The position numbers and the translations under genes are program-made. Below the pieces are notes generated by a model. The model made no database searches, was not told the DNA's origin, and saw nothing but the letters and a program-made list of their open reading frames with translations. This document shows, one piece after another, positions 9,972-16,788 of a stretch of 36,868 bases of DNA (its first letter is position 1; each line of letters starts with the position of its first letter). The DNA is from Gammaproteobacteria bacterium (GTDB lineage Bacteria > Pseudomonadota > Gammaproteobacteria > HK1): positions 1-36,868 of the forward strand of contig JAJDUQ010000205.1 in assembly GCA_022826505.1 (NCBI GenBank). Direction: 5' to 3'.

Positions 9972-11279
9972 TCAACCCGATCCGACAATCGATTCGATGT
10001 CGTCGATCGATTTTGGTGCGGCCGAAGTCAGCACCTCGTGGCCGGATTTGGTCACGAGGACGTCATCCTCGATGCGGATGCCGATTCCGCGCAACTTCTT
10101 GGGGGCCTTCTCGTCGTCGGGTGAAATGTAGAGCCCCGGCTCCACCGTCATGACCATTCCGGCTTCCAGCATCCGGGACTGGTCGTCGATGCGGTAGTCT
10201 CCGACATCGTGCACGTCCATGCCGAGCCAGTGTCCGGTGCGGTGCATGTAGAACCTCTTGTATCTCTCCTTCTCGGTGGCGCGTTTCACGCCGCCCTTGA
10301 TCGCACCCAGCTCCACGAGCCCTTCCACCAGCACCCGCACCGCGGCCATGTGCACGTCGTCGAACGTGCGGCCCGGTGCCACCGTGTCGATGGCCGCTTC
10401 CTGGGCTGCGAGCACCACCGAATACACATCGCGCTGCGCGCCGGAGAACCTGCCGTTGACGGGAAACGTGCGAGTAATGTCGGCGGCGTAGTAGTCGTGC
10501 TCGGCCCCTGCGTCGATCAGCAGCAAGTCGCGGTCGCGCAACCGATCCGAGTTGTCGGTGTAGTGCAACGTGCACGCGTTCGCCCCGCCGGCCACGATGG
10601 ACGGATAGGCCGCGGACCGGCACCCCGCCCGGGTGAACTCGTACAGGAGTTCCGCCTCGATCTGGTATTCCGACATGCCCGGACGGCAGATGCGCATCGC
10701 ACGTTCATGGGCGGCGGCACTCACTTCGGCCGCCTTCGACATCACGCCGATTTCCGCCTTGCTCTTGAACAGCCGCATCTCGTGGACGAGATGATCCAGC
10801 ATCACGAACTCACCCAGGCCGCCGCTCGAGCGCGAACCGCCCCGGACCCGCGTGACCCACGCGAGCATGCGTTGATCGAACTCCTTGAAGTGTCCCATCG
10901 CGTAGTACACGCGGGTCTTGTTCTCCAGCAGCCCGGGCAGGATGTCGTCGATGTCGCTGATGGGAAATGCATCGTCGGCTCCGTGGCGCTCGCAGGCTCC
11001 TTCGAGTCCGAGGCGGGAGCCGTGCCACTGCTCCGCCCGGGGATCACGCTCCCGGCAGAACATCACGAACTCGCCCTGCTCGCGCCCCGGCGTGAACACG
11101 GCCACCGCTTCCGGCTCGCCGAACCCGGTGAGATAGTAGAAGTTGCTGTCGGGACGGTAAGGGAAGTCGACGTCGCGATTGCGTGGCCGTACCGGCGCGG
11201 TGGGCACGATGGCGATGCTCCCCTCCCCCATCATGTCCATCAGGCGCTGCCGGCGTTTCGCGAATTCGCGTCGATTCAT
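9972..11279 (-). CDS. pepP: Xaa-Pro aminopeptidase P
   Basis: A metallopeptidase removing N-terminal residues before proline. The 435-residue protein has an N-terminal creatinase-type domain (YLTGFGEPEAVAVF) and the C-terminal pita-bread fold. Metal ligands are visible in order: the two aspartates in LLLIDAGAEHDYYAADITRT, the histidine in the HRTGHWLGMDVHDVG region, the glutamate in TVEPGLY and the last glutamate in RIEDDVLV. Translation upstream of 11279 is unlike the family, so the ATG there (MNRREFAKRRQ) is used. It heads the pepP-ubiH-ubiI group and is divergent from zapB/zapA across a 305-base control region. Confidence 0.95.
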   Translation of the reverse strand: MNRREFAKRRQRLMDMMGEGSIAIVPTAPVRPRNRDVDFPYRPDSNFYYLTGFGEPEAVAVFTPGREQGEFVMFCRERDPRAEQWHGSRLGLEGACERHGADDAFPISDIDDILPGLLENKTRVYYAMGHFKEFDQRMLAWVTRVRGGSRSSGGLGEFVMLDHLVHEMRLFKSKAEIGVMSKAAEVSAAAHERAMRICRPGMSEYQIEAELLYEFTRAGCRSAAYPSIVAGGANACTLHYTDNSDRLRDRDLLLIDAGAEHDYYAADITRTFPVNGRFSGAQRDVYSVVLAAQEAAIDTVAPGRTFDDVHMAAVRVLVEGLVELGAIKGGVKRATEKERYKRFYMHRTGHWLGMDVHDVGDYRIDDQSRMLEAGMVMTVEPGLYISPDDEKAPKKLRGIGIRIEDDVLVTKSGHEVLTSAAPKSIDDIESIVGSG

Positions 11280-11481
11280 GCGAACGATGCTCCGAATCAA
11301 GGGTGAACGTGCATCCGCACGGTGCCTCGGAACTGCCCGACCTCGCCAAGGCCGCACGCCGGTGCCGCAATACGTTCGTCGCGTCGGATTCGGAACCGCC
11401 AGAACTCGCCGCCCGGCGCGGAAACGTCATGGTGCGGCCGGGATGCTATCACCGCGGCACGTGCATTTGTCATGCGCAGCG

Positions 11482-11511
11482 TTGACCATCGATCCCGTCG
11501 TTACCTATATT
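11482..11511 (+). promoter_or_regulatory. Sigma-70-type promoter for zapB-like/zapA
   Basis: TTGACC at 11482-11487 and TATATT at 11506-11511 are separated by 18 bases, which gives a predicted start of transcription near 11518, about 65 bases before the zapB-like ATG. It sits in the 305-base divergent space between pepP and the zapB-like gene. This is one of the clearest promoters in the window. Confidence 0.65.
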
Positions 11512-11584
11512 TCCTGATGCGTATCGCGGTGTCGACTTGCGCGGCCCGCATACCTGCACCGCACCATTTCGCGGCGGAGCACTC

Positions 11585-11794
11585 ATGGACAGCCTCGACA
11601 CGCAGGCGCTCGAAGAAAAGATCGATCGCCTGATCCTGATCTGCAACAAGCTCGAGGACGAGAACCGGGCTCTTCGCGATCAGCAGAACAGCCTGATCGT
11701 GGAACGCGCGGCGCTGGTCGAAAAGTCGGAGATGGCGCGATCGCGGGTGGAAGCGATGATCACGCGCCTGCGGGCGATGGAGACCGGCACGTGA
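11585..11794 (+). CDS. ZapB-like coiled-coil protein (TIGR02449 type)
   Basis: A 69-residue, almost wholly helical protein with heptad-like leucine and isoleucine spacing (LEEKIDRLILICNKLEDEN). It matches the short cell-division-associated coiled coils found directly before zapA in gammaproteobacteria. The ATG at 11585 has GGAG about eight bases upstream. Its stop overlaps the zapA start (GTGA), so the two are coupled. By position and form it probably helps organise the Z-ring with ZapA; no direct functional motif exists to prove it. Confidence 0.8.
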   Translation: MDSLDTQALEEKIDRLILICNKLEDENRALRDQQNSLIVERAALVEKSEMARSRVEAMITRLRAMETGT

Positions 11795-12099
11795 ATGACG
11801 ACCGCGAAGTCCTCACCGTCCGGATCCTCGACAAGGAATACCGGATTTCCTGCCCGCCGGAGGAACGCGAGAGCCTGGTCGAGGCGGCTCGTGAGTTGAA
11901 CGAGCGCATGCGGAACATGCGAGACAGCACCAAGGTGCTGGGTGCCGAACGCATGGCGGTGATGGCCGCGCTCAACGTGATTCACGAATGCGAGCAGGTC
12001 ACGTCGAAGCAGGTCGGTGTTCTCGATTCCGCGCGGGAAACCGTCCGCAATCTCGAGAGCAAGCTCGACGCGGCAATCAGTCGACGCGAGAACTCCTAG
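11791..12099 (+). CDS. zapA: Cell division protein ZapA
   Basis: ZapA binds FtsZ in the cytoplasm and promotes filament bundling. The 102-residue protein has the N-terminal globular part (VRILDKEYRISCPPEERESL followed by an AARELNERMR segment) and a C-terminal helix for the tetrameric coiled coil (VLDSARETVRNLESKLDAAI). It starts at a GTG that overlaps the preceding stop by four bases. The 6S RNA gene begins within 20 bases of its stop and ygfA follows, a conserved gammaproteobacterial order. Confidence 0.93.
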   Translation: MNDDREVLTVRILDKEYRISCPPEERESLVEAARELNERMRNMRDSTKVLGAERMAVMAALNVIHECEQVTSKQVGVLDSARETVRNLESKLDAAISRRENS

Positions 12100-12109
12100 T
12101 CGCTAGACT
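12081..12109 (+). promoter_or_regulatory. Candidate promoter of the 6S RNA gene
   Basis: TCGACG (12081-12086, inside the zapA 3' end) and TAGACT (12104-12109) are separated by 17 bases, placing a transcription start at about 12116-12118, where the 6S RNA homology begins. Confidence 0.5.
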
Positions 12110-12116
12110 TGTTTTG

Positions 12117-12304
12117 ACGCCCCCGTGGTGCGCGAGAGTGCGCCTGCAACCTCTCGAGCCTGATTCCATGCTGCCGGGAGCCGAACGCCGCGCCGTTGTG
12201 CAGGTCCGCCCGAAGAGCGGAAAGCCTGAAGCGTGTCGCCAGGCGCCCCCCTGAACCCGAGTGGTTCAGAGGTCATCGCGCACTACGGCGCCTGCGGGGT
12301 GCGT
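12117..12304 (+). ncRNA. ssrS: 6S RNA
   Basis: A regulatory RNA of about 185 bases that binds the sigma-70 RNA polymerase holoenzyme by mimicking an open promoter. It is recognised by position between zapA and ygfA and by 6S features. There are complementary ends (CGCCCC near 12119 against GGGGTGCG near 12296). The internal segment AGGTCCGCCCGAAGAGCGGAAAGCC recalls the CGGTCCGTCCGAGAAGCC part of E. coli 6S in outline. A hairpin, CTGAACC-N5-GGTTCAG, lies at 12251-12269, and the 3' part GGCGCCTGCGGGGTGC follows. The ends are estimates. Confidence 0.85.
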
Positions 12305-12367
12305 CATTTTCGCCGCGGCGACCGTCCCGCAGCCTTCAACCTTTCGTGCTTCCCAGGGCGTGCGCAG

Positions 12368-12955
12368 ATGAATGCACCCGCCGAACGTCGTGCGCTGCGA
12401 CGCGAGATGCGCCGGAGGCGGCGTGGCCTGAACGTGTCGGAGCGTCGGGCAGCCGCTCGGGCGCTGGCCGGCCGCCTCGCCGGCACCCGATGGTTCGCCA
12501 ACAGCCGAACCATCGCCGTCTACCTCTCCAACGACGGCGAAATCGATCTTTTCCCGCTCGTCGAGCGGGCATGGGCGATGGGCAAGCGGACATACCTTCC
12601 CAGGCTCTTCGGTCCCAGGTTGTGGTTTCTTCCCTTTCATGCGCGAAGCGCGCTCGCGGCCAACCGGTTCTCGATTCCCGAGCCGGCGGAGCCCGCCCGC
12701 CGGCGCATCCGGCCCCTGTTCCTGGATCTGGTGCTGTTTCCGCTCGTCGCCTTCGACGCAAGCGGAAACCGACTTGGAATGGGCGCCGGGTTTTACGACA
12801 AGACGTTCGGAGCGGTGCTCCACCGCACCGTCTGGAAGGGCCCGAAACGAGTCGGGATCGCCTACGAGATGCAACGAGTCGGCTCGCTCCCGGCCGCCGA
12901 CTGGGATGTCCCGCTCGACGCGATCGTCACCGAACGAACAATCCGGGTTTCGTGA
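12368..12955 (+). CDS. ygfA: 5-formyltetrahydrofolate cyclo-ligase
   Basis: Converts 5-formyl-THF to 5,10-methenyl-THF with ATP. The 195-residue protein has the basic N-terminal helix (RRALRREMRRRRRGL), YLSNDGEIDLFPL in the middle, and the substrate/phosphate loop GNRLGMGAGFYDKTF near residue 140. The frame is open upstream into the 6S RNA, but family alignment places the start at the ATG at 12368. It is probably transcribed with, or by readthrough from, the 6S RNA, as in E. coli. Confidence 0.93.
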   Translation: MNAPAERRALRREMRRRRRGLNVSERRAAARALAGRLAGTRWFANSRTIAVYLSNDGEIDLFPLVERAWAMGKRTYLPRLFGPRLWFLPFHARSALAANRFSIPEPAEPARRRIRPLFLDLVLFPLVAFDASGNRLGMGAGFYDKTFGAVLHRTVWKGPKRVGIAYEMQRVGSLPAADWDVPLDAIVTERTIRVS

Positions 12956-13004
12956 CTACAATTCGACATGCGCAGCGCGCGCGTCTGCGAGGAGTTCCCT
13001 CACC

Positions 13005-13463
13005 ATGCGTCACTGGCTGATGAAGACCGAGCCGAACGAGTTCGGCATCGACGACTTTGCCGACTGTCCCGATCAGACGGAGCCGTGGGACGGGGTGCGC
13101 AACTACCAGGCGCGCAACATGATGCGCGACGACATGAAGAATGGAGATCGCGTCTTCATCTACCACTCCAACTGCGACGAGCCCGGCATCGTCGGAGTGG
13201 CGCAAGTCGTGCGCGAGGGTTATCCGGACCCCACCGCCTTCGACCCCGATGACAAGCACTTCGATCCGAAGAGCGACCCCGACAACCCGCGCTGGTACCT
13301 CGTCGACGTCAAGTTCGAACGCAAGCTGCGGCGCACGATCACCCTCGCGGAGTTGAAGTCGCAGGGCGCGCTGGAAGGCATGGCGCTGGTACGGCGGGGA
13401 AACCGGCTCTCGGTGATGCCGGTGAGCGGGGACGAGTGGGAGCATATTCTGTCGCTCGAGTGA
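13005..13463 (+). CDS. EVE-domain protein (thymocyte nuclear protein 1-like)
   Basis: A 152-residue single-domain protein with the EVE (PUA-like) pattern. Its start HWLMKTEPNEFGIDDF, the segment WDGVRNYQARNMMRD, the core GDRVFIYHSN and WYLVDVKFERKL are all typical. EVE domains bind modified bases in RNA or DNA; the bacterial family's own role is unsettled. The ATG at 13005 has GGAG about nine bases upstream and lies 49 bases after ygfA, so it may share its transcript. Confidence 0.9.
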   Translation: MRHWLMKTEPNEFGIDDFADCPDQTEPWDGVRNYQARNMMRDDMKNGDRVFIYHSNCDEPGIVGVAQVVREGYPDPTAFDPDDKHFDPKSDPDNPRWYLVDVKFERKLRRTITLAELKSQGALEGMALVRRGNRLSVMPVSGDEWEHILSLE

Positions 13464-13536
13464 GGAGGCCGTGGCTGAGGCTCGTGCCGATAGCGAACGG
13501 AATGCCGTACTCGAATCGAGGCCACCCACCCCGCAA

Positions 13537-14934
13537 TCATGGCCGGATCTTCGATACGAACACCTCGACCGGCTCCGTACGCCCCCGGAGAGTGCGCATA
13601 CCCAGGGGGGCGAGACGGTCGGTGGAGCCGCCCTCCTCTCGAGCGCGGGCCACGAGGTCGCCGGACGCGACCAGATCCACCTTCAGCTCGCGGGTGAGGC
13701 TCTCCAGTCGGCTTGCGACGTTCACGGTGTCGCCGAGGACCGCGAACTCGAGCCGGCGCGCGTTGCCGATGTCTCCCAGAATCACCGGACCGTAGTGAAC
13801 CCCGACCGCGATCCGGACTGAAACGGCCGGCGACGAGTCCAGGGGCTGCGCACCACGCGACGGCCGCGCCGACTCCACCATCTCCAGGGCCGCTGCAAGG
13901 GCGCGGCTCGCATCGTCGGGTCCGGGATGCGGTGTGCCGAACGTGGCCATCAGGCCGTCGCCGATGTACTTGTCGAGCGTGCCGTCATGGCGGAAGACGA
14001 TGTCGCCCAGTAGCCCGTGCCAGTGCCGGAGGAGCCCGATCGTTCCCTCCGGCCCGATCGACTCGGACAGGCGCGTGAATCCCACGATGTCGGCGAAGAG
14101 CACGGCCGCGTGCCCGCGCCTCGCCGCGCCCAGGTCGTGATCGTCGCGTGCAAGCTCGGCCGCAACAGCGGGGGAGAAGTAGCGCACCAGATTGTCCCTC
14201 GCGCGCTCGGCGCGCACGCTCTCGAGGACCAGCCGGCGCGAGTGTGCGACGGCAAACGCCGCGATGACCGCCACCAGTACCGCGATGAGCATCTCCTGCA
14301 CGCGGTGCGTCACCTCGATGAAGTCCGGCTCCTGGGCGCGCATGACGGCGCCAAGGCGCGGCATCCCATCGAGTCCCGGCAGGCTGAACTCGGTCACGAC
14401 GCCGGGCGCCTGAACCGCGAGCGCAAGCGCACCCGCCCAGCACAGCGCGATCGAGACACCCGACCAGAGCACGAGCCGTGGCGAGTAGCTGTGCAGCACG
14501 CCGGCGAAGAGCAGGAAGAAGAACACGAAGCCGTCGAACCGATAGTGAAGCGCGGCCGGCAGCGGTTGCTCCGCAAACGGATTCTCCGACAGGAGCGCAA
14601 AGGTCAGGAGCACCATGTCGACAAGCGCGAAGAGGTAGACGAGCCAGTGCCTGGTGCCGAGGTGCCGGCAGACGAAGTAGGTGAGCCAGCCGAGCGCGAT
14701 GAATACCGCGAGCAGGGCTTCGGGATAGTAGAGCCGAGGCGCCGGCAGGCTCCACGCGAGCCAGAGTCCGACAAGGATCACGGCGACGCTGCGTCCGTAG
14801 GCAGCGTAACGGGCGGAGGTGATGGCCACGTGCTCGAAGCGCTCGGCGACGCGGCGGTTCAGGCTCTGCGATTCGACGCCCGCGTCGGCATCGGCCGCTT
14901 CGCGGGCTCTTCTCCGGGGGGTAGGTGCAGTCAT
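13537..14934 (-). CDS. Membrane-anchored class III adenylate/guanylate cyclase
   Basis: A 465-residue protein with about six membrane-spanning segments in residues 45-245 (for example VAVILVGLWLAWSL and FDGFVFFFLLFAGVL), a short helical linker, and a cytoplasmic cyclase domain from about residue 275 to the end. Metal-binding aspartates are present in VLFADIVGFTRL and DKYIGDGLMATF, and the transition-state residues N and R in LGDTVNVASRLE, so it should be catalytic. The membrane part resembles no sensor I can name. It is convergent with the EVE gene, with 73 bases between stops. Whether it makes cAMP or cGMP cannot be decided here. Confidence 0.9.
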   Translation of the reverse strand: MTAPTPRRRAREAADADAGVESQSLNRRVAERFEHVAITSARYAAYGRSVAVILVGLWLAWSLPAPRLYYPEALLAVFIALGWLTYFVCRHLGTRHWLVYLFALVDMVLLTFALLSENPFAEQPLPAALHYRFDGFVFFFLLFAGVLHSYSPRLVLWSGVSIALCWAGALALAVQAPGVVTEFSLPGLDGMPRLGAVMRAQEPDFIEVTHRVQEMLIAVLVAVIAAFAVAHSRRLVLESVRAERARDNLVRYFSPAVAAELARDDHDLGAARRGHAAVLFADIVGFTRLSESIGPEGTIGLLRHWHGLLGDIVFRHDGTLDKYIGDGLMATFGTPHPGPDDASRALAAALEMVESARPSRGAQPLDSSPAVSVRIAVGVHYGPVILGDIGNARRLEFAVLGDTVNVASRLESLTRELKVDLVASGDLVARAREEGGSTDRLAPLGMRTLRGRTEPVEVFVSKIRP

Positions 14935-14999
14935 CGGCTCCTGCTCACATTGACAACGCTCGGTGTTGGTACTTGCGACGGGTTGCGCAGCGCCATCCT

Positions 15000-15165
15000 G
15001 CGCTCATCGACCGGCTGCCGTTCAAGGCCGCATCGCAGGCCCTGCTCGAGTTCGGCCGCAATCCCCGCTGGCTCGGCGGCGAGCTCGGGATCACCATGGT
15101 GCTTCATGACCTGGGGACAGAGTCCGGGTCAGCACATCCATACCATCGTTGCAGCGGTCCCGGGG
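15000..15165 (+). pseudogene. IS91-family transposase remnant with a frameshift
   Basis: A fragment of a Y2 (IS91-type) transposase is spread over two frames. Residues FKAASQALLEFGRNPRWLGG and GELGITMVLH are encoded at about 15015-15107. After one extra base the next frame gives TWGQSPGQHIHTIVAAVPG from 15109. Joined, this matches the family pattern ending MVLHTWGQ...HIH. No start, no catalytic tyrosine region and no IS ends are seen, so only a relic remains. The surrounding 14935-15742 has no other supported gene. Confidence 0.75.
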
Positions 15166-15742
15166 AGGGGCCGGGACGACCATGCCCATTTCGCGCCCGA
15201 GCCCGCACCGGTCGGGGAGTTTACCGAGCGCAACGTCCAGGCTCGGCGCGAGGTCCTGTACGCTTGTCCGAACAACGTCTACTTCGGGGTCATTCTCGAC
15301 GACGCCCGACCGAGCTTCCCCGACCAACCCACTGCCTGATAGCGGGATGTGCTGACGTCACGCCCAGTCGAAACGCCGCTTGTTGCGTCCGTCGAGGGCC
15401 GAGGTGCGCGTCCCGGGCGCGTTGTACACGGTCTCGGCGGAACCCCGCGGCAGCGGTGCCAATGCACCCGCGCCGCTCTCCTTCGCCGCGTGCCGGCACC
15501 GCCTTCGTCCAATGTCGCGTCGTCGCACGACGGCTCATCAATTCACATCGGCTCTCACGCATGGCGAGGCGGCAAACGCCTGGGCTACACTGCCTTCGAG
15601 CCCTGCAGGGGCTCGCGGAGGGCGCGATTGAATCGCTGAGAGGGCAACGTTCGTTGGGGCTGGGTGGCAGACGGGCCGAAAAGCTCCGAACCAAGGTACT
15701 CGGATACGACACGTTCCCGTCGGTCGGACGTGCGTTCAGGCA

Positions 15743-16141
15743 ATGAACTCAATGACCAAATCCTTGATGGACCTGGTGAGCGCGGCGCGTGGTCGGATCC
15801 TGGAAATCGATGCCGCCGCACTCCGTGACGAGCTTGCCGCGGGCGACCTGCTGCTCGTCGATGTTCGCGAGCCGGACGAGCATCGGCTCGGACACCTCCC
15901 GGGGGCGGTGCTGATCCCGCGCGGGACGATCGAGCCGGCTGCGGACCTCCACTTCCCGAAGCGTCACCCCGAGCTGTCACAGGCGCGCAAACGCCGCGTG
16001 GTGCTGTACTGCGGAACCGGAGGACGGTCCGCACTTGCATGCGACGTACTCCAGGAGATGGGATTCGAGAACGTCGCGAGCCTTGCCGGTGGCTACGCAG
16101 CGTGGCAGGAAGCGGAGTTTGAGGTCGCGGCCGAGCCGTAG
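15743..16141 (+). CDS. Rhodanese-like sulfurtransferase
   Basis: A 132-residue single-domain rhodanese that should carry a persulfide on its active cysteine. It has LLLVDVREPDEHRLGHLPGA near residue 40 and the active loop YCGTGGRS with the catalytic cysteine around residue 97, followed by GYAAWQ at the end. The ATG at 15743 is used; the ATG at 15752 is equally possible because no strong ribosome binding site separates them. Its 3' end overlaps the end of the convergent dioxygenase gene by 49 bases. The substrate is unknown. Confidence 0.85.
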   Translation: MNSMTKSLMDLVSAARGRILEIDAAALRDELAAGDLLLVDVREPDEHRLGHLPGAVLIPRGTIEPAADLHFPKRHPELSQARKRRVVLYCGTGGRSALACDVLQEMGFENVASLAGGYAAWQEAEFEVAAEP

Positions 16142-16698
16142 CCAGGAGACGGGCGAAGGGCAACTGCCACCACCCGCGGCGGCAAGCGCGGGGTGGAGAT
16201 CTCCCACGTCTTGAACCCCATCAGCGCACGTTCGTGCTCGGTGAGCGCGTCCGCGACCTCGGGGCGCAGTCCGAGTGGGAAGTTCAGCAACTGGCGGATG
16301 AAGGGCGCGCTCCAGTAGGTGGTGATGCCCACCCGCGGGGAGTCCGCCGTGTTGAAACTCGCCGCGTGCCAGGTGCGGCCCTCCCATACGACGAAGCTGC
16401 CGGCAGGAACCTCGGCGTAGAACACGCCGTAGTCCCTGTCGGGGACAGGGTGCAGACCCGAACGGTGGCTGCCGGGCACCAGGCGGGTTGCACCGTTCTC
16501 GACGGTGAAGTCGGTGATCGCGAACATCACGTTGCATACCACCGGCGGATTGATCGAATGGCGGGCCGTGACCGGGTCGCCGGACTTCTGCTCGCTTCGG
16601 CTGATGTCGCTCGGGCGCGGGTAATCCTCCATCGGAGCGACCGGGTGCGGCATGAACCACTGGTCGACGTGCAGGGGCATCAGCACTCCGGATGGCAT
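16093..16698 (-). pseudogene. Phytanoyl-CoA dioxygenase (PhyH)-like gene, 5'-truncated
   Basis: The 201-residue product covers the catalytic core of an Fe(II)/2-oxoglutarate oxygenase: the HxD pair in PLHVDQWFMP, GATRLVPGSHRSG, the distal histidine in RTWHAASFN and the 2-oxoglutarate arginine in PRVGITTYW. Family members are usually 260-300 residues and have 70-90 residues before HxD, whereas here only about ten are possible, starting at the ATG at 16698. The 90-base space to the divergent dehydrogenase leaves no room for the missing part. It is therefore probably a 5'-deleted remnant, though a short functional protein is not excluded. It may once have worked with the amine-dehydrogenase-like gene. 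Confidence 0.7.
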
Positions 16699-16788
16699 CT
16701 GGCGGATTGCCGTAGTATTTCGCCCCCTCCCGCAAACGACCCGCTGATCGGTAGCATCGCGCTCGGCGCTGCCCACGGAGCCGCAACC

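Noticed and set aside
15395..15450. Peptide RPSRAEVRVPGALYTV, recalling the start of REP-associated (IS200-like) transposases
   Set aside because: The match is only about 15 residues with an insertion, and nothing downstream continues the family.
14935..15742. An 822-base plus-strand frame (14925-15746) as one gene
   Set aside because: Only a 90-base part shows family similarity (IS91). The rest is low-complexity and the similarity jumps frame.
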